From Spartobacteria bacterium LR76 (lineage in GTDB: Bacteria; Verrucomicrobiota; Verrucomicrobiia; Chthoniobacterales; Terrimicrobiaceae), in the NCBI GenBank assembly GCA_003054655.1, contig QAYZ01000012.1:186001-250000 (forward strand): a stretch of DNA of 64,000 bases. The letters run 5' to 3'. Below the pieces are notes generated by a model. The model was not told where the DNA came from. It searched no databases and worked only from the letters and a program-made list of their open reading frames with translations. Position numbers and translations under genes: made by a program. Positions 42,750-51,370 of this stretch are shown one piece after another. Within the stretch, counting starts at the first letter, position 1, and every line of letters starts with the position of its first letter.

Positions 42750-44670
42750 CCTGGCTGTTTTCGTAGGGGTTACGTCTGCCTTGGCGCAAACTGCCGTTCC
42801 GGATTCGACGCCTCAACCACCCGCGCCCGCAGCGGCAGCGACGCCGAAGGCAGATGGTCCGACAGACACCTCTGCTGCTCTGGATTACCTGATGAACCGC
42901 AAGCCGCAGGACGGCAGCGCGGGACAGCAGGCGATGAATGCCTCCCGACGCGCAGAGGGCAAAGCCATCGCCGAGGACGCCGTAGGAGTACCCAGGCAGG
43001 AAGACCCTGATATGAGGGCACGCTTCGAGCGGTATCTGAGCACGGCGGCGGTGCCGCAGAAGATGCTCGACGATTACTTTGCCTCAATGAAGGAGGTCAC
43101 GGGCCTTCTCAGGGACAACAAGGTCTTCGAGGCATGGAAGAAGCTGTACGATTTGTCGGAATACCAGATCATCGATGCTGGCGTAAGCCGGGAGCTCGCC
43201 AATCGGGTGGAGTCCATCTGGATGACGGGCCGGGCAACAGACAGCATCGACAGGACCAACGACCAGCTCCGCAAGGATGTCAAAACGGCAAACGCAAACG
43301 CTGACATGATCTCGGAACGTGTGGCCGACAAGGAGGTCGATTATCAGCGACGGATCAACCAAGGGAATCGAGGGCAGAAATCGTCTCCTGCGAACAACGC
43401 GCCCAATGGGGGAGTTCCCATGGCGCAAGACAACAACGTGCCCCAACAGGCCAGCGTCGCGGGTTTGGAGGGGAAGCTGCAATTGACTGAGGAGTACCTT
43501 CGCTCGTTGGAACTGAAGGCGAAGATCAAGCTCAACGAGCTGAAGCAGGAGAAGCTGCTCGAACAGGCCAAGAAGGACTTTTCCGAGTATGTCTCGACTC
43601 TCTTCAACAGTGGCCGACTCAATCACGTCGTCCTGGCGGCTGATTTTTATCGGAAACTCTTCCAAGAGGGGGAATACCCGGTCGAAATGGCTCAGCAGGT
43701 CAATGCTGCGCTGGAAATCAACCGTGATGTCGCCTCTGCCGTCGAGGTGGTCCAGTACAAGGTAGCCAAGAAGCAACTCTCCGGGGCGAACGACAGCCTG
43801 CAGCAGGCTTTTACGACCAGTGAGTTGAACCCGGCGGTACTGGGATTGAATCGGGATCTCAAAGAGCAAATCGCGGACTTCAATTTCAAGCTCGACCAGA
43901 TGAGAAACCTGATCGAGGCCCGAGACTTCGGGAACCTTGAGGCGCTGCTCAGCGAAATCAAGGCAACGGCGGTCGATTTTGATACTACCAAGCCAACGGC
44001 CATCGTCAACGCGGTGAAGCTCGAAAGCCAGATGCGGCTCGGCAAGGCCAAGCTCTTCGCCCAGCAGGGAAATCTGGAAAAGGCGATGGAGGAATTCCAG
44101 GGGGCAGCTCAAGCGTGGCCGGGTAATCCTGATCTGAAAGACAAGGCGCTGACCTTCTTTAATACTCAGGACGTGCAGTCTCAGGCGCTGACGGAGTTCG
44201 ACCGACTGGTGGAGGAGCAGAACTATCGTGCGATTTTTGACAAACAGCTGGCGTTTGCTCCGGCAATCCGAGGGGACTCCAAGCGTGAGGAATCTCTGAA
44301 GACTGCTCTCGAAGCGATCAAGAATGCTGAGATGGCATCGGAGAAAGCCAACGTCCTCATGCTCAATGGCGACTACTTTGGAGCTTGGGAGGTGATCGAA
44401 CTGGCTTCGAACAAGCTGCCTGACGATAAGAAGCTCAACAAGCTTCGGGCTGATCTCTCTGGCCGTAGCGCCGAGTTCGTCGCCGCGATCAACAAAGCCC
44501 GAGACGCCGAGAACCGGAAGGAATACGGATTTAGCCTCACATGGTACGTGAATGCCCAAAGGCAGTACCCAGCGAGCAGCATTGCCAACGAAGCCATTGA
44601 ACGACTAACCAAGCAGCTCCTCGGAGGTAAGCAGATGGCTTCTGCCTCTGGAGATGTCCCCCACAGCTGA
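42724..44670 (+). CDS. Large secreted helical-repeat (TPR-like) protein
   Basis: A 648-residue protein with a signal peptide (SLAVFVGVTSALAQTAVP), an Ala/Pro-rich linker, and long alpha-helical repeats with TPR-like pairs, for example AKLFAQQGNLEKAMEEFQGA and NGDYFGAWEVIELASNKLPD. Residues ~220-300 are predicted coiled coil (LRSLELKAKIKLNELKQEKL). Probably a periplasmic scaffold for the following ABC transporter; inference from order. Confidence 0.65.
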   Translation: MRISFVKTSLAVFVGVTSALAQTAVPDSTPQPPAPAAAATPKADGPTDTSAALDYLMNRKPQDGSAGQQAMNASRRAEGKAIAEDAVGVPRQEDPDMRARFERYLSTAAVPQKMLDDYFASMKEVTGLLRDNKVFEAWKKLYDLSEYQIIDAGVSRELANRVESIWMTGRATDSIDRTNDQLRKDVKTANANADMISERVADKEVDYQRRINQGNRGQKSSPANNAPNGGVPMAQDNNVPQQASVAGLEGKLQLTEEYLRSLELKAKIKLNELKQEKLLEQAKKDFSEYVSTLFNSGRLNHVVLAADFYRKLFQEGEYPVEMAQQVNAALEINRDVASAVEVVQYKVAKKQLSGANDSLQQAFTTSELNPAVLGLNRDLKEQIADFNFKLDQMRNLIEARDFGNLEALLSEIKATAVDFDTTKPTAIVNAVKLESQMRLGKAKLFAQQGNLEKAMEEFQGAAQAWPGNPDLKDKALTFFNTQDVQSQALTEFDRLVEEQNYRAIFDKQLAFAPAIRGDSKREESLKTALEAIKNAEMASEKANVLMLNGDYFGAWEVIELASNKLPDDKKLNKLRADLSGRSAEFVAAINKARDAENRKEYGFSLTWYVNAQRQYPASSIANEAIERLTKQLLGGKQMASASGDVPHS

Positions 44671-44683
44671 GACATGATCGAGC

Positions 44684-46393
44684 ATGAGCCTTGAGGTCGA
44701 AGCTGTAGCTTCAGTCGCAATCAGTGTCCAAAATTTGTCGGTTTGCGTCCCTGAAAAGCAGGGGACCAAGACTCTGCTGTCGAATATTGACTTCGATGTA
44801 GAGAAAGGGCGGTTCATTGCCGTCATCGGAGCTTCGGGCTGCGGGAAAAGCACGCTGATCAAAGCGTTGGCCGGGCTCATTGCCCCTATGGAGGGAAGTG
44901 TAGTTTTTGCGGCGCGGAGCGTGCAGGAGCTGAATGCGGAACTTCCCCTAGCCGTAGGCTACCTGCCTCAATTTGGGGCGTTCCATGAAAAGCTGACCGT
45001 TCAGGAGAACCTCGACACTGCGGCAGCACTGCGCCTGCCAAGAACGATCTCGCAGGAACGTAGGGATGCCTGGATGCGGCACATCACCGAGTTGGCACGA
45101 ATCGATCCGCTTCTCCCACAGGAGTACAAGACGCTCTCTGGAGGGCAGATGCGTCGCATGGCCTTGGCGGAGGAACTCATCGGAGATCCTGCCTTTCTCC
45201 TGCTGGATGAACTAACCAGCGGTCTCGATGCCTTCTCGGATCAGGAGATGATGGTGTGGCTGAGGAATCTGGCCCACGAGATGGAGAAGACGGTTGTTCT
45301 GGTCACGCATGCGACCAACAACCTGCACTACTGTGACGCGATTCTCTTTTTGCATCAGGGAAGACTGATTCACTACGGCGATCAACAATCCCTCCTTGAT
45401 GCACACGGAGTTGAGTCCATTGCTGAGCTTTTTGGCCTCTATCAGGCTGATCAGCCTCTGGTCGCCGAGGAAGTAGTTCACCGAGATCGAGGTGATGTCG
45501 CTGAATCCATCTCGATTAAATCCCTGCCGCCGCCAGGAGGAGGGACGCAGTTTGCTCCATTGCTTGTTCGTCAGGCAAAGCTCTTCTGGCGGGATAAAGG
45601 GCAGATCCTCCTCCATGTGGCTCTGATACTGACTTTTCCAGCTCTGGTAGCGGTGTTTGCGACGAGCGGGCTGCCCCAAGTACGAAACCAGACGCTTGCC
45701 TTGGAAACGAGCATCCTTCGCACCTTGCAGGATCAGCTCCTCTACCTGAAGGAGTCGTTTCAATCTGCCTCGCTGATCTCGGGTCTCACGATGTTTCAGG
45801 TAGTGCTGCTGACTCTCATTGGCGCAAACAACGGTGCTCGTGAAATCGCCAAGGAACGGAGCATCTTGAGCAAGGAGCTTCGAGCAGGTCTCTCGCCCAC
45901 AGCCTACGTCCTGGTCAAGTTCCTTCAAATCGTGCTCCTGTGTGCCATTCAAGCCTTTTGGATGGCGTGGTTTGTTCGGACGGTCTGCGGATTTCCAGGT
46001 AGCCTGACGAGTCAGTTTCTCATCCTGTTTGCCACGGTGCTGGCAATGAGCACGACTTGTCTCGCGATTTCGGCAGCATCTCCTTCCCCTGAGAGGGCTT
46101 CGCTGCTCGCCATCTATCTGGTGGGCTTTCAATTGCCCTTGTCGGGAGCCGCGCTGGCATTGCCGGATTGGCTGAGCACGGTGTGTCGTCCGTTCATCGC
46201 CGCCTACTGGGGATGGAGCGGATACCTGCAAACTTTCTCGGATACGCGCTATTTCGATATTGTCCGACAGTCGAGTGATACGTGGATCGCTCCGTATCCG
46301 CTGGGATTGGCTGTCTTGGGCCTGCACGTTCTTTTGGCGCTCACCGGAGCGGTGTTCTTGACCTCCCGCATCAAAAATCAGGCGGCTCTATGA
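44684..46393 (+). CDS. ABC transporter, fused ATPase and ABC-2/ABCG-type permease
   Basis: A 569-residue half-transporter. ATPase domain 1-250: Walker A GASGCGKST (49-57), Q-loop YLPQFGAFHEKL, signature LSGGQMRRMAL (151-161), Walker B FLLLDELTSGLD (171-182), H-loop VLVTHA. Permease with about six membrane segments from ~300. ABCG-type dimers export lipids, peptides or pigments. Substrate unknown. Its stop overlaps the next gene (ATGA). Confidence 0.9.
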   Translation: MSLEVEAVASVAISVQNLSVCVPEKQGTKTLLSNIDFDVEKGRFIAVIGASGCGKSTLIKALAGLIAPMEGSVVFAARSVQELNAELPLAVGYLPQFGAFHEKLTVQENLDTAAALRLPRTISQERRDAWMRHITELARIDPLLPQEYKTLSGGQMRRMALAEELIGDPAFLLLDELTSGLDAFSDQEMMVWLRNLAHEMEKTVVLVTHATNNLHYCDAILFLHQGRLIHYGDQQSLLDAHGVESIAELFGLYQADQPLVAEEVVHRDRGDVAESISIKSLPPPGGGTQFAPLLVRQAKLFWRDKGQILLHVALILTFPALVAVFATSGLPQVRNQTLALETSILRTLQDQLLYLKESFQSASLISGLTMFQVVLLTLIGANNGAREIAKERSILSKELRAGLSPTAYVLVKFLQIVLLCAIQAFWMAWFVRTVCGFPGSLTSQFLILFATVLAMSTTCLAISAASPSPERASLLAIYLVGFQLPLSGAALALPDWLSTVCRPFIAAYWGWSGYLQTFSDTRYFDIVRQSSDTWIAPYPLGLAVLGLHVLLALTGAVFLTSRIKNQAAL

Positions 46394-47208
46394 AAGTGGT
46401 GATCGCCATGTGTTTTTCGATTTTATGGGCAGGATATCTGCCCGCATTGACTGTTGAGACCGTCAAGGTGCGTCCCAATGAGGATATGACACGGGCTGAT
46501 ATCAACTTCGCCTCGACCGTGCAAAACCCGCGCGCGGTTCTAGTTCTTTGTCCCGGTTTCAACGGTGATGGTATGGGGATGATTAAGGACGAGACATGGC
46601 AGAGCTTCGCCATGCAGCATGACTTGGGACTCGTCAGCCTTTCTTTTGCCTCCGATCCTGAGGTGCTCAAGGAAAAGAAAGGTTATCCTTTCGCCGAGAA
46701 AGGCTCCGGAACGCTCCTTCTCAATGCGATTCGTGAGCATTATAAGATGGATTTGCCTCTGCTCATCTACGGATTTTCCAGCGGCGCGATGTTTTCCGAG
46801 TTGCTCGCAAATTGGATGCCCAATCGGGTTTTAGGCTGGGCCGCGCATGGATGTGGTTTTGCTGGCCCTCATGTAGCCAATGGTGTGCCGGGATTGGTAT
46901 CCTGTGGAGAGCGCGATATTCGATACGGAGATGCCATGATGTACTTCAAAAACGGTCGTGCCGTAGGAAAACCGCTGCTGTGGTTGGGGCTTGCGAATTT
47001 GGACCATGCGACATCCAAAGCGCAGGAATCCCTCGTCCGAGAGTTTTTTTCAGCTGTGCTCGAAGGGAAAGTAGCCAATGGGGAATGGGTAGACATCGAC
47101 AGAAAGCTTCCGATCTCTGAGGAGGAAGCCAACAGTATTCCCTCTTTGTCTGGTTGGCTGCCGGACCGACAGTTGCTCGCTCGTTGGAAAGAGGTGCACA
47201 CACCATGA
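46390..47208 (+). CDS. Secreted alpha/beta hydrolase
   Basis: A 272-residue protein with a signal peptide (VIAMCFSILWAGYLPALT). Oxyanion strand AVLVLCPGFNGDGMGM and nucleophile elbow LIYGFSSGAMFSELL (G-F-S-S-G). The late LGLANLDHATSKA offers the His. Acts in the periplasm or outside; substrate unknown. Coupled on both sides by ATGA overlaps. Confidence 0.75.
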   Translation: MKVVIAMCFSILWAGYLPALTVETVKVRPNEDMTRADINFASTVQNPRAVLVLCPGFNGDGMGMIKDETWQSFAMQHDLGLVSLSFASDPEVLKEKKGYPFAEKGSGTLLLNAIREHYKMDLPLLIYGFSSGAMFSELLANWMPNRVLGWAAHGCGFAGPHVANGVPGLVSCGERDIRYGDAMMYFKNGRAVGKPLLWLGLANLDHATSKAQESLVREFFSAVLEGKVANGEWVDIDRKLPISEEEANSIPSLSGWLPDRQLLARWKEVHTP

Positions 47209-48698
47209 AGCATTCTCTGGGCCTCGTTTTTACGATAGCAGCCATCTTGCTGTTTGTTTCTCCAGAAAGCCAAGCAGACGATTTCTTCGGTGTTCGAAAC
47301 ATCAAGCCTCTGCTCTCGCCACCTAAAAACCGATATGGCGTTTGGTCTGACGCCAAGCAAGCAGACAAGAAGGTATTTACCCCGTGCGTCGAGGTGGAGG
47401 TCTGTACAGGCGAAAAGACACGGTCTGCGTCAACCTCCCTCAAGATTTATTTCTTTGATGAAAGTGGTGGAATCGTTGGAGGTCCAGTCAGCCCGAGTGC
47501 TGCTGATCGAACGGATACCAAAACTGGGAAGAAACAGCGATACGTCGTTCCAGTGTTCTATGAGAAAGGTATATGGGAAACCGTTTACTTTTCGATTCCC
47601 AGCGAGTTGCAGGGAAAGAAGTGGAAGGCGGTTGCAGTTTTTGGAGATCAGAAAGGAGCTTCGGCGGCAGCTTATCCAAGCGATGCGTTGTTCTCTCTGA
47701 ACTATCCCGAGAAGGAATTGGTTCAAAGTCAGGTCGGATCAAAGATTGCTCGAAAACCGGCGATGGATCCCGTCATCGAACGAGTTTTTCCGACGGGCAA
47801 TCCGGACCAACCGAAGATAACCCTCTTTTTACGTCCGCCGGACGGCATCACCGATGCTTCAGAAATCAAGGGTGTGCTGGCTGCCTGTGTTTTGGCCAGA
47901 AATCCAGATGATATTAAGAGGCGATTGCAGGCGCTTGAGCCCTCACAAGAAGTGGGGGGATTGATGCGGTTCGCGGATCAACACAAGCTTGCGATTCTTT
48001 GCTGGGGAGCCCAAGTATTGTGGAATCCAGCGAAGAATTATGACGAGATTGAGCTACGCAAAGCATTTAAGCTTGATCGAGCATTCGATCAGGTAGCCCG
48101 CGCTTGGGAACGTGGAGTCCAACAATTTCACGAAGAGTATGGCATTCCCGACCGGAACTTCTTTCTGTGGGGATTCTGTGCTGCTGGGCAATGGGCTCAT
48201 CGGTTGGCCATGAGAAAGCCGGATTACTTCCTGGCAGTGTACATTCACATCCCGAGCAGTTTTGATAAACCCACACCCGAGGCGGCCAAGATTCTTTGGC
48301 TGCTAACTGCCGGAGAGCTTGATGGCGGTTATAAAAACTCCATTTCCTTTTATCAGGAATGCCGCGCTGCCGGATACAGCATTATTTTCAAGCCTATTGT
48401 CGGTTTGGGTCACGCAGGAAGCCCGATTTCCAATGATCTCGGGCTGAAGTTCTTCGAGTATGCCATGAGCGTTAAAGGTGAACGCCAAAAACTGGATGAA
48501 AAGATCGCCAAGGCTCAGTCGGAATCATCGAAACTGACTGTCACCGAGCCTTGGCTCGCCCAGTTCAAAGAACCTCCGTTCTACGGCGACTATCTCAATC
48601 AACAAGCCTTTGAGAGCAAGGATGTCGATCTCATTCCTGCGACGTTCAGGGTTCCCTTGCCCAGCAAAGAAATCATGGAGGCTTGGAACAAATGGTAG
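47205..48698 (+). CDS. Secreted alpha/beta hydrolase-like protein with beta-rich N-terminus
   Basis: A 497-residue protein with a signal peptide (LGLVFTIAAILLFVSPESQA). Residues ~45-170 are beta-rich (FTPCVEVEVCTGEKTRSAST). The C-terminal half has the hydrolase fold with elbow FLWGFCAAGQWAHRLA, in which Cys replaces the usual Ser and the final Gly is one place late, and a candidate His in IVGLGHAGSPIS. The catalytic state is uncertain. Coupled to the preceding hydrolase gene. Confidence 0.65.
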   Translation: MKHSLGLVFTIAAILLFVSPESQADDFFGVRNIKPLLSPPKNRYGVWSDAKQADKKVFTPCVEVEVCTGEKTRSASTSLKIYFFDESGGIVGGPVSPSAADRTDTKTGKKQRYVVPVFYEKGIWETVYFSIPSELQGKKWKAVAVFGDQKGASAAAYPSDALFSLNYPEKELVQSQVGSKIARKPAMDPVIERVFPTGNPDQPKITLFLRPPDGITDASEIKGVLAACVLARNPDDIKRRLQALEPSQEVGGLMRFADQHKLAILCWGAQVLWNPAKNYDEIELRKAFKLDRAFDQVARAWERGVQQFHEEYGIPDRNFFLWGFCAAGQWAHRLAMRKPDYFLAVYIHIPSSFDKPTPEAAKILWLLTAGELDGGYKNSISFYQECRAAGYSIIFKPIVGLGHAGSPISNDLGLKFFEYAMSVKGERQKLDEKIAKAQSESSKLTVTEPWLAQFKEPPFYGDYLNQQAFESKDVDLIPATFRVPLPSKEIMEAWNKW

Positions 48699-49999
48699 AG
48701 CCCCTCTACTTTCATGGTGTTTGGCGCATGGATTTCTGGTTTGGAAATCCGAATATCACGGCGGCATTCCTGGCTACTCTGGCTATCGGTGTATGGATAT
48801 TTGCCTATTTTGGTAGAGTTGGTTTCTGGGTCTCGGCGATCACATCAACGATCTTCGCCTGTCTTTTGGCCCATACCTTATCCCGAGGTGGAGTCGTCGC
48901 GCTGGTTTGCGGTGCAATATCACTTGCCTGCTTTGCTCCGCGTCCATGGAGATCGAAGCACGTTGTAGCTGTACTCGTTGCAGTGGTGGTGGGTGTGGGC
49001 TCCTTGTTCTATTTCAAGACAGATGAACGTTTCGCGCATGGTATAGTGCAGGAGGATAAATCGATCACGAATCGATTGCTCATCTGGAAAACTGTCCCGG
49101 CTATGATCAATGCCTCGCCGGAGGGATGGGGATTTGGCAATGCGGCAAGGGCGTATGAGCAATGGTTCCAGCCCCTCGACCGCCATGAGCATTACCTCAA
49201 TCTGGTGAGTACTCACCTGACCTGGCTCGTCGAAATGTCGTGGGTGCAACGGATCGGGTACATCGCATTCTGGATCGGGATACTCCTTCTTACGTGTCCA
49301 ACCGGTAGGTTTCCTTGGTTTGCAGTACCATTCAGCGTCTGGATAACCTTCTTCGCCGCAGGAATATTTACTCATGTTGCGCAGTTCTGGCAGCTTTGGT
49401 TAGTCCCGGGACTCTTCTCCATAGCGGTACTTGCGTCGAGAATCATGAAGATTAATTGGCCCTCAAGGAGAGCTGTAGTCGTTGCAACCTCCTTGATTGC
49501 CATTTCCTGCTTCGGGCTGGTTGTTCCACAACTTTTTCCGATAGGGAGATCTTCGATTCGGGGGACTTGGGAAAGAGTCACGATTGGCTCGAAGAATCCT
49601 CCTGTCTGGATTTTGGTCGACACAACCATAGTTGGACAAAATTTCGGGAGAACCTTGCGCACGTATCTGGCAGAAAATGGAAATTCACAAGTGGGAGTTT
49701 CGCTCAGCGTCGAGGTTCTTCCTTCACTCGATACTACCCGCCTCATAGTGCTTGGAGGAAGTCTCTCTGGCCATCTTCAAGGCTTTCGAAACGCCATCAA
49801 TGTGACACTCATAAACCCTAAACTGAGTCCTCGGGATATGCGAGATCCTATGGTTTTCCGTAAAGACCTTCGCGTGATTTTTGGGGAATTTAGTCAATCT
49901 CCAACGAAAGTTGAATGGCAAGAAGCCGGGTTCAATGAAGTTATAGAAGGAAAAGGGGACTATCTGAGTGACTGGTCCGATATATTCATGAGGAAATAA
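48692..49999 (+). CDS. O-antigen ligase (Wzy_C)-like membrane protein
   Basis: A 435-residue protein with ~9 hydrophobic segments. The central part has the Wzy_C/WaaL pattern: LAHTLSRGGVVALVCGAISL, SITNRLLIWKTVPAMINASP, EGWGFGNAARAYEQWFQP and DRHEHYLNLVSTHLTWLVEM. Residues ~300-435 form a soluble C-terminal domain not usual in ligases. WaaL-type proteins join polysaccharide to a carrier, and related proteins glycosylate secreted proteins. It may be N-terminally shortened. Confidence 0.72.
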   Translation: MVEPLYFHGVWRMDFWFGNPNITAAFLATLAIGVWIFAYFGRVGFWVSAITSTIFACLLAHTLSRGGVVALVCGAISLACFAPRPWRSKHVVAVLVAVVVGVGSLFYFKTDERFAHGIVQEDKSITNRLLIWKTVPAMINASPEGWGFGNAARAYEQWFQPLDRHEHYLNLVSTHLTWLVEMSWVQRIGYIAFWIGILLLTCPTGRFPWFAVPFSVWITFFAAGIFTHVAQFWQLWLVPGLFSIAVLASRIMKINWPSRRAVVVATSLIAISCFGLVVPQLFPIGRSSIRGTWERVTIGSKNPPVWILVDTTIVGQNFGRTLRTYLAENGNSQVGVSLSVEVLPSLDTTRLIVLGGSLSGHLQGFRNAINVTLINPKLSPRDMRDPMVFRKDLRVIFGEFSQSPTKVEWQEAGFNEVIEGKGDYLSDWSDIFMRK

Positions 50000-50007
50000 C
50001 TGGGAAA

Positions 50008-50538
50008 ATGATTAAGAGATTGTGCATTGATCTTCGTGTGCTTGTCGTCGTTTTTTGTTGTGCCTGCGTGGTTGGGTTGCTAACAAACATTTCTCTTGGT
50101 CGGCCGATGAGCTTCACATATCGAAATAGAGCCGAGAGAATGCAGGATTCTATTCAACGAATTGCTGGAGAAGAAACTGCTAACCTACCGGGCTCGATTC
50201 CAAAAAAAGTCTCCTTCGCAGAGTTTGTGGAATACGTAGAAAACCGTAAGTGCGTGATTTTCGATGCTCGACCTGAGATATTTTTTCGCCTCGGCCATGT
50301 GCCGGGAGCCTTAAGTCTCCCGCGAGAAGACTTCGAACTTCAATATCAAGTACATAGAGAGAAACTAGAAATCGATCGAACACAACCGATTGTGGTCTAT
50401 TGTTCGAGTGAAACCTGCGAGGACGCAGGCTTGGTGGAAAAAGCGCTCTCTTCACTCGGATATGGGAATGTCGGCGTTTTTGAGGGAGGGTGGAATGCTT
50501 GGAAACAGAACGGGAGGATGGCTGAAAAGGCAGAATGA
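50008..50538 (+). CDS. Membrane-anchored rhodanese-domain protein
   Basis: A 176-residue protein with an N-terminal membrane helix (LVVVFCCACVVGLLTNISL) and a rhodanese domain: CVIFDARPEIFFRLGHVPGA, active-site loop VVYCSSETCEDAG, and FEGGWNAWKQNG. Transfers sulfane sulfur or handles thiols on the outside of the membrane. Overlaps the MauE gene (ATGA). Confidence 0.85.
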   Translation: MIKRLCIDLRVLVVVFCCACVVGLLTNISLGRPMSFTYRNRAERMQDSIQRIAGEETANLPGSIPKKVSFAEFVEYVENRKCVIFDARPEIFFRLGHVPGALSLPREDFELQYQVHREKLEIDRTQPIVVYCSSETCEDAGLVEKALSSLGYGNVGVFEGGWNAWKQNGRMAEKAE

Positions 50539-51023
50539 AGGTTGCTTTTCGATTTAAGCGGATGTCACTCGGTCTTCCCACGGTGGTTGGTGGAATTTTT
50601 GTCTACACCGGGATCGTGAAGTGTTTTGACCCCGTCGGATTTGCCGATAATGTGGCTTCTTTTCAAGTCCTACCCGCCCTTATGATCAATCCAGTCGCCT
50701 TGGTTTTGCCAGCGACGGAGATCATTTTAGGCCTAATGTTGATCTTCGGTATTTATGCAAAAGCTGCGTCGCTCGGCACGGGAATACTGTCGGGAGCCTT
50801 CCTCTTTTTGCATACCCAAGCGGCATTTCGGGGTGTTTTGGTAACCTGCGGATGTTTCGGCTCAAACGTCCCCGCATGGATGGATGAAAATTTTTCGTGG
50901 TGGGTTTCGTTTGCCCTGCTGGCGTCCGCCATTCGGATATGGTGGAAGATGCAAGGAAAAACCGATGGGAGTTTCGAGTACTGTAAGCAGCAGGCCAAAC
51001 TCACCGCATCCGCAAAGATGTAA
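50535..51023 (+). CDS. MauE/DoxX-family redox-associated membrane protein
   Basis: A 162-residue protein with four membrane helices, the start GGIFVYTGIVKCFDPVGFAD, and the family cysteine motif VTCGCFGS. MauE-like proteins transfer electrons to periplasmic thiols and are needed for disulfide-rich partners. Coupled to the rhodanese gene, which supports a thiol pathway. Confidence 0.82.
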   Translation: MKVAFRFKRMSLGLPTVVGGIFVYTGIVKCFDPVGFADNVASFQVLPALMINPVALVLPATEIILGLMLIFGIYAKAASLGTGILSGAFLFLHTQAAFRGVLVTCGCFGSNVPAWMDENFSWWVSFALLASAIRIWWKMQGKTDGSFEYCKQQAKLTASAKM

Positions 51024-51155
51024 TGCGTCTGCAGAATCCATTCGATACGGCTTCTCGGATTTCCACTTTCCTTCAATGAGATTATCTCAGCACAAACGAA
51101 CAAAAAATTTGCAAAACTAAGTAAACCTGTTACAAGCATTCGACCAAAGCGTAAC

Positions 51156-51347
51156 ATGAAAAAACTAAAATATTCTGCCGCTATTGCTTTTGCTGCTGGG
51201 GCTCTGGTGGTTTCGAGTTCGTTTTTGCCAGTCGAACAGGGTAATGCGGCGGCAATTGTTAAAAAGTCTGGCGGAGATCGGACGAAAGTGATGGATAATT
51301 CGCCGTGTCCATCTCCATCGCCCGGATCATCTCCCGGAGGCGGTTAG
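51156..51347 (+). CDS. Small secreted peptide
   Basis: A 63-residue peptide with a clear signal (YSAAIAFAAGALVVSSSFLP ... NAAA, cleavage near residue 33) and a short mature part ending NSPCPSPSPGSSPGGG. One Cys. Small peptides beside MauE genes are known in Bacteroidota (DUF6520-type). It may be the substrate of the neighbouring redox and export genes. Confidence 0.55.
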   Translation: MKKLKYSAAIAFAAGALVVSSSFLPVEQGNAAAIVKKSGGDRTKVMDNSPCPSPSPGSSPGGG

Positions 51348-51370
51348 GTCGAATATTAAGGGGTGTTGCT

